Source: Corynebacterium sp. KPL1814
Lineage (GTDB): Bacteria > Actinomycetota > Actinomycetes > Mycobacteriales > Mycobacteriaceae
Direction: 5' to 3'
DNA length: 64,000 nucleotides
Assembly: GCF_000478175.1 (NCBI RefSeq)
Contig: NZ_KI515778.1
Location: 133,237 to 197,236 of the forward strand
Below the pieces are notes generated by a model, which saw only the letters and a list, made by a program, of their open reading frames with translations, was not told where the DNA came from and ran no database searches. The translations under genes were made by a program, and so were the position numbers. Of this stretch, positions 17,628 through 26,300 are shown one piece after another (the stretch's first letter is position 1; every line of letters starts with the position of its first letter).

Positions 17628-20600
17628 GTGAAAATTAATGGTGGAAAGGCGCTGCCGTGGTCGCGTTTAGAAAGGATACTATCCGGCAAGGACACTGCCG
17701 CGCCCGTTGCCGTGCATCACCTTGGCAGCGGCGATGACCCCGTCCAGCGCGGGCGCTCCGCCGTGCCCTTTGCGGAGCTACATGCGGTAAGTTCTTATAG
17801 TTTTCTCGACGGCGCCGCCGAGCCGGAAGAGCTAGTCGCCCGCGCCCTAGAGCTTGGCCTCGAGGGGCTAGCCGTCGTGGATAGGGATGGCTTCTATGGC
17901 CTGATGAAATTCGCGGAGGCCGCAGCTAAGGCGGGTCTTCCGGCCATGTATGGCGCGGAGCTTTCCCTCGCGGAGTCCCCAGTGACCGTGCTGGCGCGCA
18001 CGCCGGAAGGCTATCGCCGCCTCTCGCGCCTTATCGCCCGCGCGCGGATGGACGCCGGGGAGAAGGGGAGTGTCGCGTACCCGCCCCTAGATGTCGTGGC
18101 GCGCGAGTTGGAAGAAGAGTGCTTTTTCCTGCTGGGGTGGGAGGCTATACAAAAAATCGATCACGTTCTCGAAAGAATAAAAATAGACAGCATAGTTCTC
18201 GAATATGCGTGCACAATGTCTCCCGAAGATGCGGATCACCACGGTTTCCTGGATAAGTACAATAATCTCCGCGCCATCGCAACCGCTCGACCTGCGGCAG
18301 CAACGCGCGACCAGGTACGGCTCGCCGCCGCTAAACGCGCCTTGGCGCACCGCCAATCTTTAGAAGAAGCCGCACCGGATGCCCACCCGATGGGCGCAGG
18401 CTGGATGCGCTCCGGCGAGCAGATGGCCCAGTTGCTTCCCGGCCGGCCCGAGCTTATCGCCGAAACCGTCCGCCTTGCCCGCGAGTGCTCCTTCACCTGG
18501 GGTGCCCTTGCTCCCAACCTGCCGGACTTTGTCGTCCCGGAGGGGCATACCGAGATGAGCTGGCTCGAACACGAGGTGTGGCGGCGCGGTAAAAAGCGCT
18601 ACGCCTCGCGCCCGCCCGAAATACAGGCTAAGGCGAAAAAGCAGATGCGGCACGAGCTGGGCATCATCAAGCAGCTGGGCTTTCCAGGCTACTTCCTCAT
18701 CGTCTGCGACCTGGTGGATTTTTGCCGCCAGGAAAATATCCTGTGCCAGGGGCGCGGCTCGGCGGCCAATTCCGCCGTCTGTTTCGCGCTGGGCATTACC
18801 AACGCCGAGCCCATTTCCGCGCAGCTGCTCTTCGAGCGCTTCCTGTCGCCGGATCGCGATGGCCCGCCCGATATCGACATCGACATCGAATCTGGACGGC
18901 GCGAGGAGGTCATCCAGTACGTCTATCGCACCCACGGTCGCGACCGCGCAGCACAAGTGGCCAACGTCATCACCTACCGCCGCAAGGGGGCTACCCGCGA
19001 CGCCGCCCGCGCGCTGGGTTACCCGCAGGGTTCGGCCGATGCGTGGTCGAAAGGCATAGCCGAGGCGCCTGTCGATGTCACCTTACTCGCCGAGCAATTC
19101 CTCGACCAGCCGCGCCACCTCGGCATCCACTCCGGCGGCATGGTTTTATGCGACCGGCCAATCGCGGACGTGGTGCCGATGGAATGGGCCCGCATGGACA
19201 ACCGCTCCGTGCTGCAGTGGGATAAGGACGATTGCGCCGCCGCCGGGCTGGTGAAATTCGACCTGCTGGGCCTCGGCATGCTGGAGGCGCTGCACCACAT
19301 GATCGATGCCGTGCGCGCCACCACCGGCCGCGAGGTGCGCCTGTGGGAGCTCGACCTGGCCGAGCCCGCGGTCTATGACATGCTCTGCCGCGCCGATGCC
19401 GTCGGCGTCTTCCAGGTGGAGTCCCGCGCGCAGCTGGCCACGCTGCCGCGGCTCAAACCGCACTGCTTCTTCGACCTCGTGGTGGAGGTCGCGCTCATCC
19501 GCCCCGGCCCCATCCAAGGCGGTTCCGTGCACCCCTACCTGCGCCGGCGCGATGGCCTCGAGCCCGTGACCTATGACCACCCGGTGCTGGAGAAATCGCT
19601 GGGCAAGACCCTGGGCATCCCGCTTTTCCAAGAGCAGCTGATGCAGATTGCGGTGGATGCCGCCGGTTTTACCGGCGCCGAAGCCGATGACCTGCGCCGC
19701 GCCATGGGCTCGAAGCGCTCACCCGCCAAGATGGCCGCGCTGCGCAGCCGCTTTTTCGAGGGCCTGCGCGCCACCAACGGCATCGACGGCGAGGTCGCGG
19801 AAAAGCTCTGGGCCAAGATCACCGCCTTTGCCGCCTACGGTTTCCCGGAATCGCACTCGCAGTCCTTCGCCTCGCTGGTGTATTTTTCCGCGTGGTTCAA
19901 GCACCACTACCCGGCGGAGTTCTGCGTGGGCTTGCTGCGCGCGCAGCCCATGGGCTTTTATTCGCCGCAGTCGCTCATTCAGGACGCCCGGCGCCACGGC
20001 GTGCGCGTGCTGCCAGTGAGCATCAACGATTCCGGCGCGCAGGCCAGGGCGCTGCCCACCGGCGAGATCCGGTTGGGCCTCAACCTCATCAAGGGGCTGG
20101 GGGATAAGGCCGCCGAGCGCGTGGAGGCCGCCGCGCCCTTTAGCAGCGTCTCCGATCTGTCGCGCCGGGCGGATCTCAGCGTGGAGCAGGTGGAGGCGCT
20201 GGCCACGGCGGGGGCGCTGGAGTGCTTGGGGTTGGAGCGTCGCCAAGCGCTTTGGCAGGCTGGCGTCGCCGCCACCGAGCGCGAGGGCATGTTGCCTGGC
20301 ACCTCCGCGCTCGCTTCGCCGCACCTGCCCGGCATGTCGGCCTTCGAGCTAATGGCTACCGATGTCGCCGCCACCGGCGTCACCCACGATAAGCAGCCTA
20401 TGGAGTTAGTCAGGGCCGCGCTTGGTGATGTCCTGCCTTCCTCCCACCTTCCCCACGTCCCCGATGGCACCCGCGTGCGCATCGCCGGCATCATTACGCA
20501 CCGCCAGCGCCCGCGCACCGCCTCCGGCCTGACCTTTTTGGGCGTGGAGGATGAAACCGGCCTGATGAATGTCATGGTCTCGCCCGGGTTGTGGTCCCGG

Positions 20601-20747
20601 CAGAAGGTGCTCGCCCGCACCGCCCGCGCGCTTATCATCCGCGGCATCGTGCAAAATGCCACCGGCGCGGTAAGCGTGGTCGCGGATAAGCTCGAGCCGC
20701 TGGACTTTGGTGATTTCCTCTCGCGCGGCTCCCGGGATTTCCGCTAG
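17628..20747 (+). CDS. dnaE2: Error-prone DNA polymerase DnaE2
   Basis: At 1039 residues this is the C-family translesion polymerase of the mutasome, working with ImuA'/ImuB. The N-terminal PHP domain (FAELHAVSSYSFLDGA at about 47-62), palm with PDIDIDIES (about 415-423), QGRGSAANSAVCFALG, the finger regions and the OB-fold end (ITHRQRPRTASGLTFLGVEDETG) are all present. Compared with my recollection of M. tuberculosis DnaE2, two PHP metal-site histidines are replaced: HAH-type reads HAV, and DHD reads DRD. Residues about 172-201 are encoded by an AT-rich stretch with rare ATA and AGA codons (18141-18230). Start GTG 17628 is leaderless with a LexA-like box upstream. Confidence 0.95.
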   Translation: MKINGGKALPWSRLERILSGKDTAAPVAVHHLGSGDDPVQRGRSAVPFAELHAVSSYSFLDGAAEPEELVARALELGLEGLAVVDRDGFYGLMKFAEAAAKAGLPAMYGAELSLAESPVTVLARTPEGYRRLSRLIARARMDAGEKGSVAYPPLDVVARELEEECFFLLGWEAIQKIDHVLERIKIDSIVLEYACTMSPEDADHHGFLDKYNNLRAIATARPAAATRDQVRLAAAKRALAHRQSLEEAAPDAHPMGAGWMRSGEQMAQLLPGRPELIAETVRLARECSFTWGALAPNLPDFVVPEGHTEMSWLEHEVWRRGKKRYASRPPEIQAKAKKQMRHELGIIKQLGFPGYFLIVCDLVDFCRQENILCQGRGSAANSAVCFALGITNAEPISAQLLFERFLSPDRDGPPDIDIDIESGRREEVIQYVYRTHGRDRAAQVANVITYRRKGATRDAARALGYPQGSADAWSKGIAEAPVDVTLLAEQFLDQPRHLGIHSGGMVLCDRPIADVVPMEWARMDNRSVLQWDKDDCAAAGLVKFDLLGLGMLEALHHMIDAVRATTGREVRLWELDLAEPAVYDMLCRADAVGVFQVESRAQLATLPRLKPHCFFDLVVEVALIRPGPIQGGSVHPYLRRRDGLEPVTYDHPVLEKSLGKTLGIPLFQEQLMQIAVDAAGFTGAEADDLRRAMGSKRSPAKMAALRSRFFEGLRATNGIDGEVAEKLWAKITAFAAYGFPESHSQSFASLVYFSAWFKHHYPAEFCVGLLRAQPMGFYSPQSLIQDARRHGVRVLPVSINDSGAQARALPTGEIRLGLNLIKGLGDKAAERVEAAAPFSSVSDLSRRADLSVEQVEALATAGALECLGLERRQALWQAGVAATEREGMLPGTSALASPHLPGMSAFELMATDVAATGVTHDKQPMELVRAALGDVLPSSHLPHVPDGTRVRIAGIITHRQRPRTASGLTFLGVEDETGLMNVMVSPGLWSRQKVLARTARALIIRGIVQNATGAVSVVADKLEPLDFGDFLSRGSRDFR

Positions 20748-20796
20748 TTTTCTCCGCATCGAAGCACAAATGCGGTGGCCAGGCCGAGAAAAACAT

Positions 20797-20821
20797 CGCC
20801 GGCCGGTACTAGGTGCCGGCG
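20797..20821 (+). terminator. Possible terminator hairpin after dnaE2
   Basis: CGCCGGC (20797-20803) pairs with GCCGGCG (20815-20821) across an 11-base loop, 50 bases after the dnaE2 stop. No T-run follows, so efficiency is uncertain. Confidence 0.4.
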
Positions 20822-20913
20822 GCGAGTTAGTTAGCCATTAGGAATTCTTCCTATAGATTTCCGTGGACATAGGTCAAAGTACTGCCTAAACCCAACCCTC
20901 TGACAAGAGTTTT

Positions 20914-21108
20914 CTACTCTACTTCGAAGATATCGCCCGGCTGGCAGTCCAACGCCGTACACAGTGCCGCAAGGGTGTTAAAGCGTACGGCCTTGGCGCG
21001 ATTATTCTTCAGAACGGACAGGTTAACTGGGGTGATACCTACCTCTTTGGCGAGCGCCGCTCCGGTAATACCGCGCTCTTCCATTATCCGGTCGAGATGG
21101 CAGATCAC
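20914..21108 (-). CDS. YozG-like XRE helix-turn-helix regulator
   Basis: This 64-residue Cro/CI-type DNA-binding protein is almost only a helix-turn-helix: ICHLDRIMEERG, ALAKEVGITPVNLSVLKNN, then RFNTLAALCTALDCQPGDIFEVE. The frame is open upstream, but GTG 21108 has AGGAG at a good distance, and the N-terminus then matches the family; the extra residues would be low-complexity sequence copied from the overlapping gene. It lies 16 bases after the DUF2975 gene, the usual partner of this family. It probably represses their common promoter (palindromes at 21695-21745). Confidence 0.85.
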   Translation of the reverse strand: MICHLDRIMEERGITGAALAKEVGITPVNLSVLKNNRAKAVRFNTLAALCTALDCQPGDIFEVE

Positions 21109-21124
21109 CTGGGGTTCTTGCTCC

Positions 21125-21673
21125 TCAGACAAGGCCTTCAACCTCCTCTTCGAGCTTGCTGCCGCGCTTGATGGCAACTGAGAAGAGCTGGAGGGTGCAG
21201 ACAAAAAGGTAGGGCAGCGCAAGCTCGCCTAATGAGGAACCGCTCTGGTTGGCCCACCAGTCAATGTCGAGCTGCGAGGAAGCCCAGTTATTGCCCATAC
21301 CTTCGAGTGGGAAGCGTCCGATAAACCAGACAAGGATTCCGATGGTCATTCCGTTAAGGAAGCGGATGTTTTTCGTATTGAAAACCTGCCCACGAAGCAT
21401 CGGTTTGACCAAACGGTAGGCAAAGAACGCGATAATCAAGATTCCTGCAATCTTGACGACGAGCCCCGCAGTGAGTATCCAGAATGGCCCGCCGTCGAGG
21501 TTGTGCTTGCTTAGGCCTTCCGGGATGGCCGCACTCAGTGCGGTGGAAAAGCGTCCGGTGGCAAGGTCGCGCAGGTAGGTGGGGCCGAGGATGATAATGG
21601 TGAACAGGCAGAGGGTGGCCGCCGCAGTAATTTCGCGGTGCTCAGCTTGAGAGGTGGGTTGCGGGGTGGTCAT
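21125..21673 (-). CDS. DUF2975 membrane protein
   Basis: This 182-residue protein has four hydrophobic segments (about 17-34, 66-87, 107-121 and 150-170). The family motif region is VVKIAGILIIAFFAYRLVKPMLRGQVF followed by a loop with N/T residues. DUF2975 proteins are nearly always paired with a small YozG-type regulator, which is the next gene. Function is unknown; the pair resembles stress- or phage-related membrane modules, but that is inference. Its promoter region holds several palindromes. Confidence 0.85.
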   Translation of the reverse strand: MTTPQPTSQAEHREITAAATLCLFTIIILGPTYLRDLATGRFSTALSAAIPEGLSKHNLDGGPFWILTAGLVVKIAGILIIAFFAYRLVKPMLRGQVFNTKNIRFLNGMTIGILVWFIGRFPLEGMGNNWASSQLDIDWWANQSGSSLGELALPYLFVCTLQLFSVAIKRGSKLEEEVEGLV

Positions 21674-21694
21674 GACAATCCTTTCCGTCGATTC

Positions 21695-21745
21695 CTTATC
21701 GAATTTCGATGTTGTCGTAATTCGATAATATCGACTAACGATAAG
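21695..21745. promoter_or_regulatory. Cluster of CGATAA-type palindromes upstream of the DUF2975/HTH pair
   Basis: ATCGAATTTCGAT (21698-21710) and TCGATAATATCGA (21722-21734) are each perfect 13-base palindromes around a central base. An outer inverted pair CTTATCG (21695-21701) and CGATAAG (21739-21745) encloses them. This is a likely operator array for the small HTH protein encoded by the same operon, placed between the operon start (21673) and the divergent PH gene (21786). Confidence 0.6.
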
Positions 21746-21785
21746 TTGCGCAAGGGCGCGAGTCCGATTGCTACTGTCAGTAGCT

Positions 21786-22247
21786 ATGAGCGAAGAAATG
21801 AACCTCGTCTCGCCGCGTTTGGTTAAGGTGCGCTACATCCGCTACCTGAGCTGGACGGTTATTTCTGCCGCGGCGGCCGCAGCGGCAGGGTACTGGTGGA
21901 CCCCGTGGTTCTACTGGGCGGCGGGACTCTTCGCCGTCCTCTTTTTCTGGCTGCTCTGGCTCATCCCGGCCCAGGTGCGCCGCATGGGCTGGTGCGAAAC
22001 AGACGATGAGCTGCTCATTACGCGCGGTAAGCTGTGGCATTCTTTCACCGTTGTGCCCTACGGCCGCATCCAGTTTGTGGACGTGACCGCCGGCCCCCTC
22101 GAGCGCGCCTTCGGGCTCAAGGAACTGCAGCTGCACACCGCCTCCGCAACCACGGACGCCACGGTGAAGGGTTTGGACGCCCCGCTTGCCGATGCCCTCC
22201 GCACCCGCCTCACCCACCACGCCCGCGAACGGATGAGCGGGCTATGA
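21786..22247 (+). CDS. PH-domain membrane protein, YdbS-like
   Basis: This 153-residue protein has two hydrophobic helices (about 22-39 and 42-62), then a bacterial PH (bPH2) domain starting DELLITRGKLWHSFTVVPYGRIQFVDVTAGPLERAFGL. ATG 21786 sits 8 bases after TACTGT, so it may be leaderless. It overlaps the next gene by four bases (ATGA). YdbS/YdbT-type pairs occur widely in Gram-positive bacteria, with no firm function. Confidence 0.85.
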   Translation: MSEEMNLVSPRLVKVRYIRYLSWTVISAAAAAAAGYWWTPWFYWAAGLFAVLFFWLLWLIPAQVRRMGWCETDDELLITRGKLWHSFTVVPYGRIQFVDVTAGPLERAFGLKELQLHTASATTDATVKGLDAPLADALRTRLTHHARERMSGL

Positions 22248-23578
22248 GGTACCACCGCGTCCACCGCTTGACCCCGCTACTGCGGCTGTGGTCGGTCATC
22301 CTGGCCGTCATCGCGGCTTTTGCCTTAAACGTCAATATGGAGGCGCTGCGCGGACTTTTTGCCTTCGTTACCGGCGAACACAGCGCCGCGGACCTGCGCG
22401 ATATTGGCCTCGCGCTGGCCGGGTTTATCGTAGTGTGCGCGGTGGTCTGGCTCGTGTCCGGCGTGTGGTGGCGCCAGATGGGCTACCGGCTGGGCGAGGA
22501 AGAACTCACCTTGCGCCGCGGGGTTATTTCGAAGCAGCAGCGCACCGCGCGCTATGACCGCACGCAGGCGGTCGATGTCGTCGAGCCCGTTATCGCCCGC
22601 CTTTTCCGGCTCGCGGCCGTGCGCGTGGAAACGGCCGGCGGGCAGTCGTCCGCCATCGAAATCGCCTATCTGAAAAAGCGCGATGCCGAGGCCCTGCGCG
22701 CCGAAATCCTCTCCCGCGTCCACGGCGAGCCACGGGCCGAGGGGCCGGCAGAAGAGCGGCCGGCTGAAGAACGGCCGGCTGAAAAACAGTCGGCCGAGGA
22801 AGAGGACAATATCCTCATCCCCGAAATCCCCATCGCACGTTCCCTGGTCGCGGCCGCTTTGCACGTGTCCACGATCGTTCTTATTGCAGCCCTCGTATTC
22901 CTCGTGGTCACTCCGATGTCCCTGACCATCACGCTGCCCATCCTTTTGGCCACCGTCCCGCGCGCCTGGAACGTGATTGACTCCTCGTGGCGCTATACCG
23001 CCAGCCTTGAGGATGGCGTGCTCAATATCACTTACGGCCTTGCCGATCGCCGCCGCCAAAACATCCGCCTCGAGCGCATCCACGCCGTCCAGGTCACCCA
23101 GCCTTTCCTGTGGCGGCCCTTCTACTGGTACGAAACGCGCGTGTCGGTCGCCGGCTACGGCGGCATGGCCAGCGGCGAGGGATCGGGGTCGACGCGCATC
23201 GTGCCCGTCGGCAAGCGCGCCCAAGCCTGGCAATTCCTGCCCGCCGATGCCGCCCCGACCTACGCCTCGCCCGCGCGCGCCAAGTGGGTCTCGCCCATCG
23301 ATTACCGGCAGCAAACCGTCGCGCTGACCGGCGACTATGTCATCGTGCGCGCCGGCCGCTTCAACCGCCGCGTGCAGGCCATCGAGCTGCGCCACATCCA
23401 GGAACTCACCCTGCGCCGCGGCCCGATATCCCAGCTGCTCGGCCTAGCCACGGTGGAGCTCGACCTCGTGCAGGGGCCCGTGTCCATGGCGGCGCGCAAC
23501 CTCGCGCTTGCCGATGCCCATGCCCTCCTTAACCGCCTGCGCTCCCGCGACCTGCCAGAACTTACACCGCTCCCTTAA
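22244..23578 (+). CDS. PH-domain membrane protein, YdbT-like
   Basis: This 444-residue protein has two membrane hairpins and repeated bPH2 domains: first after helix pairs at about 10-70 (LRRGVISKQQRTARYDRTQAVDVVEP), second from about 270 (GVLNITYGLADRRRQNIRLERIHAVQV), third near the C-terminus (FNRRVQAIELRHIQELTLRRG). Between them is an acidic linker made of a repeated five-residue unit PAEER, encoded by 15-bp tandem repeats at 22743-22787. ATG 22244 is used because it overlaps the previous stop; longer upstream readings are shadows. The 3' end overlaps trmL by 17 bases. Confidence 0.85.
   Translation: MRYHRVHRLTPLLRLWSVILAVIAAFALNVNMEALRGLFAFVTGEHSAADLRDIGLALAGFIVVCAVVWLVSGVWWRQMGYRLGEEELTLRRGVISKQQRTARYDRTQAVDVVEPVIARLFRLAAVRVETAGGQSSAIEIAYLKKRDAEALRAEILSRVHGEPRAEGPAEERPAEERPAEKQSAEEEDNILIPEIPIARSLVAAALHVSTIVLIAALVFLVVTPMSLTITLPILLATVPRAWNVIDSSWRYTASLEDGVLNITYGLADRRRQNIRLERIHAVQVTQPFLWRPFYWYETRVSVAGYGGMASGEGSGSTRIVPVGKRAQAWQFLPADAAPTYASPARAKWVSPIDYRQQTVALTGDYVIVRAGRFNRRVQAIELRHIQELTLRRGPISQLLGLATVELDLVQGPVSMAARNLALADAHALLNRLRSRDLPELTPLP
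22743..22787 (+). repeat. Three tandem 15-bp units inside the YdbT-like gene
   Basis: Units GGCCGGCAGAAGAGC, GGCCGGCTGAAGAAC and GGCCGGCTGAAAAAC encode PAEER, PAEER and PAEKQ in frame. Copy number could vary between strains without breaking the frame. Confidence 0.9.
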
Positions 23579-24032
23579 ACCCCAGCTGGCGCCAGGCCTC
23601 AAAGACCGCGGTCGATGCGGAGTTGGAGAGGTTCATCGAGCGCCTGGCCGGGACCATCGGAATGCGCACCTGATCGGTGATGCGCGGATGGTTGACGTGT
23701 TCATCTGGCAGGCCGGTTGGCTCCGTGCCAAAGAGCAAAACGTCGCCGTCTTGGTACTCCACGTCTGTAAACCACTTATCCGTATGCGTGGTAAACGCGA
23801 AAACGCGCGCGCCGGGCAGCGCCTCCATGCACGCGTCGAAATCCTTATGAATCTGCACATCTGCCAGGTCGTGATAGTCCAACCCGGCGCGCTTTAGGTG
23901 CTTATCGTCAAAGTTAAACCCCAGCGGCTCAATCAGGTGCAGGCTCGCGCCCGTCACCGCCGCGGTGCGAATGGCATTGCCGGTATTGGTCGGAATGACG
24001 GGATTATCAAAGACGATGTGCAGCTGGCTCAT
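23562..24032 (-). CDS. trmL: tRNA (cytidine/uridine-34-2'-O)-methyltransferase
   Basis: This 156-residue SPOUT-fold enzyme of the TrmL family methylates the ribose of the wobble base in certain leucine tRNAs. N-terminal [21 protein letters not shown], central [11 protein letters not shown] and C-terminal [25 protein letters not shown] are the knot and SAM-binding motifs. ATG 24032 lies 6 bases after TAGACT on the minus strand, so the mRNA is probably leaderless. It is divergent from folD, with overlapping -10 elements. Confidence 0.92.
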   Translation of the reverse strand: MSQLHIVFDNPVIPTNTGNAIRTAAVTGASLHLIEPLGFNFDDKHLKRAGLDYHDLADVQIHKDFDACMEALPGARVFAFTTHTDKWFTDVEYQDGDVLLFGTEPTGLPDEHVNHPRITDQVRIPMVPARRSMNLSNSASTAVFEAWRQLGFKGAV

Positions 24033-24038
24033 GCCTTC

Positions 24039-24048
24039 AGTCTAGGAT
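24039..24048. promoter_or_regulatory. Overlapping divergent -10 elements of trmL and folD
   Basis: AGTCTAGGAT contains TAGACT read leftwards (24044-24039), 6 bases before the trmL ATG, and TAGGAT read rightwards (24043-24048), 7 bases before the folD ATG. The two hexamers share two base pairs, so only one promoter can be occupied at a time. Confidence 0.55.
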
Positions 24049-24055
24049 GGGGGCT

Positions 24056-24904
24056 ATGAGCGCTACCAAACTAGATGGCACCTTGTACCGTGACGAGATT
24101 TTTGCGGACCTCGCCGAGCGCGTGGCCGCCCTGAAAGACAAGGGGATAACCCCTGGCCTGGCCACCGTTCTGGTGGGTGAGGATCCAGGCTCCCAGTCCT
24201 ATGTAAAGATGAAGCACCGCGATTGCGAAAAGTTGGGTATTAATTCCATTCGCAAGGACCTGCCGGCGGATATTTCGCAGGAGGAGCTCGAGGCGGTCAT
24301 CGATGAGCTCAATGCCGATGACGCCTGCACCGGCTACATCGTCCAGCTCCCGCTGCCCAAGCACCTGGATGAGAACGCCATCCTCGAGCGCATCGATCCT
24401 GAAAAGGACGCCGATGGCCTCCACCCGGTCAACCTGGGCAAGCTCGTGCTCAACGAGGAAGCCCCGCTGCCGTGCACCCCGAATGGCTGCCTGCACCTGC
24501 TGCGCCGCTTTGGCGTGGAGCTGGACGGCGCCAAGACCGTCGTCATCGGCCGCGGCGTGACCGTCGGCCGCCCCATTGGCCTGATGCTGACCCGCCGCAG
24601 CGAGAACTCCACCGTTACCCTGTGCCACACCGGTACAAAGGACCTCGCCGCCGAAACCCGCAATGCCGATATCGTCATCGCCGCCGCCGGCCAACCGCAC
24701 ATGCTCACAGCGGACATGATTAAGGAAGGCGCCGCGCTTCTCGATGTCGGCGTGTCCCGCGTCGACGGCAAGCTCACCGGCGATATCGCCCCCGATTGCT
24801 GGGATAAGGCTGGGTACGTCTCGCCGAACCCAGGCGGCGTCGGACCGCTCACGCGTGCCTTTTTGGTACGCAACATCGTTGAGCGCGCGGAAAAGCTGGC
24901 GTGA
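24056..24904 (+). CDS. folD: Methylenetetrahydrofolate dehydrogenase/cyclohydrolase
   Basis: This 282-residue bifunctional one-carbon enzyme converts 5,10-methylene-THF to 10-formyl-THF with NADP. Motifs are [14 protein letters not shown] (catalytic Lys/Tyr region), [25 protein letters not shown] and the nucleotide-binding [19 protein letters not shown] 24056 is preferred over 24047: it lies 7 bases after TAGGAT and gives the usual family length. The stop overlaps the DUF3017 gene. Confidence 0.95.
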   Translation: MSATKLDGTLYRDEIFADLAERVAALKDKGITPGLATVLVGEDPGSQSYVKMKHRDCEKLGINSIRKDLPADISQEELEAVIDELNADDACTGYIVQLPLPKHLDENAILERIDPEKDADGLHPVNLGKLVLNEEAPLPCTPNGCLHLLRRFGVELDGAKTVVIGRGVTVGRPIGLMLTRRSENSTVTLCHTGTKDLAAETRNADIVIAAAGQPHMLTADMIKEGAALLDVGVSRVDGKLTGDIAPDCWDKAGYVSPNPGGVGPLTRAFLVRNIVERAEKLA

Positions 24905-25215
24905 ATTTAGACAATCCCCACGACGCGCACCTGAAACCGTCCCCGCTGCCCGCCTCCGTGCAGTGGGTGGCCATCGGGCTCTTCATCGCCGGGGTGGCTT
25001 TGTCCGGCGGCTACGCCATTTTCGAGTATTGGCGCAGGGCCACCTTCTTGCTCGGGATCGCGCTGCTGTGGCTGACGGTGGTGCGCCTGACGTGCGATTC
25101 GCGCCGCGTCGGCGTGCTGGCGGTGCGCTCGCGCCGCTTCGATGCCACGTTTACCGGGGTCATCGGTGCGCTGATGGCCTTTCTTGCCTACTCCGTGGAC
25201 GCGCTGGGCAGCTAG
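24901..25215 (+). CDS. DUF3017 membrane protein
   Basis: This 104-residue protein has three hydrophobic helices (about 22-41, 46-62 and 83-100) and the conserved segment [23 protein letters not shown] between the second and third. DUF3017 genes commonly follow folD in actinobacteria. GTG 24901 lies in a GTGA overlap with folD. Function is unknown. Confidence 0.85.
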   Translation: MNLDNPHDAHLKPSPLPASVQWVAIGLFIAGVALSGGYAIFEYWRRATFLLGIALLWLTVVRLTCDSRRVGVLAVRSRRFDATFTGVIGALMAFLAYSVDALGS

Positions 25216-25276
25216 TTATCCACAGGTGATTGTTTCAGTATCACCAATTTGCGGCGTGTCGCTGTGGCTATCCACA
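25216..25276. promoter_or_regulatory. Pair of DnaA-box-like sequences upstream of the intact HNH gene
   Basis: TTATCCACA at 25216-25224 is a perfect DnaA-box match. CTATCCACA at 25268-25276 is one base off and is half of the inverted repeat CTGTGG-CTAT-CCACAG (25262-25277). They end about 108 and 56 bases before ATG 25332, nearly the same spacing as before the HNH pseudogene. Confidence 0.5.
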
Positions 25277-25331
25277 GCCGCGGCGCTCTTGGCCTCGCGC
25301 CCACCGCTACCCGCGGTTTAGGCTCGGGGTC

Positions 25332-26300
25332 ATGATTTCGGATTACCTCGCAGCGATTAACTCCCCGATGGCGCTCATCGGGGAGTGCGCTGGGCTATCC
25401 GAAGCCGAATTGGTAGCCCGCGGCTTTAGCGATAAAGAGGCCGCGGAATTCGCGCGCTTGGCGGATACGTATTTTGGCAAGACATCGTTTAGCGCCAAGC
25501 AGCGCGCCGCCCGCACGACCGCGCTCCCGCTCGATGCGCTGAAAATCATTGAGGTGCACGCGCAGAAGCTAAAGACCCAGCGCGCGGCGTGGGCCCTGCG
25601 CGAGGAGCTGTGCCGGCTCAACGTTTCTACCAGCGAGATAGAAAAGCGCGCCCGCCGCCGCGTCAAGGAGGAGCGCACCCAGAAGCGCGCGGAGGGCGTG
25701 CGGCTTACCCGCCGCACCGATGACCTGTGGACGCTGACCATCACCGCGGAATCGGACCTGGTGGCTGAGATTAATAACCACGTCTCCACCGTGGACGATG
25801 CGCGCCGGGTATTTGCAGAGGGCGCGGCCACCTCCACCATCACCACCAACGTGGTCCTCACACTGGATAACATGGTGAAGGTTATCCACGGCGAGAATGA
25901 TGTCACCCTGCAGCTGACCAACGGCGCCAGCATCACCGGTGCGCAGCTAGCGGAGCGCGCGCTTGCCGATGCCGGCCTCATCACCCTCATCCACCCCGTC
26001 ACCGGCCCCGTGAACCTGTACCACACGCGCCGGCTGGCCACCTGGAAGCAGCGGCAGATGGCGATGGCGGAGAATCCGGTGTGCCCGTGGCCCGATTGCC
26101 ATATCCCGGCCGATGAATGCCAGGTTCACCACCTACAACCGTGGCTGCTCGGCGGCGAGACCAACTCCGAGAACTTGACGATCGCCTGCAAGTACCACAA
26201 CTCCGTGAACGACGATGACCCCAATGCCCCGCCGCGTCGCGGGCGCCTAGAGCGCCGCCCGCACGAAGGCATCGTGTGGCGCCCGCCCTGGGCCCGATAA
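25332..26300 (+). CDS. DUF222/13E12-type HNH endonuclease
   Basis: This 322-residue protein is the intact relative of the broken gene at 9448-10504. A helical DUF222 region (about 1-220) is followed by an HNH nuclease domain: CPWPDCHIPADECQVHHLQPW, GGETNSENLTIACKYHNSVNDDD. The cysteines and histidines of the zinc/active site are present. Start ATG 25332 is 7 bases after TAGGCT. These genes are abundant and variable in actinobacteria; the target DNA is unknown. Confidence 0.88.
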   Translation: MISDYLAAINSPMALIGECAGLSEAELVARGFSDKEAAEFARLADTYFGKTSFSAKQRAARTTALPLDALKIIEVHAQKLKTQRAAWALREELCRLNVSTSEIEKRARRRVKEERTQKRAEGVRLTRRTDDLWTLTITAESDLVAEINNHVSTVDDARRVFAEGAATSTITTNVVLTLDNMVKVIHGENDVTLQLTNGASITGAQLAERALADAGLITLIHPVTGPVNLYHTRRLATWKQRQMAMAENPVCPWPDCHIPADECQVHHLQPWLLGGETNSENLTIACKYHNSVNDDDPNAPPRRGRLERRPHEGIVWRPPWAR

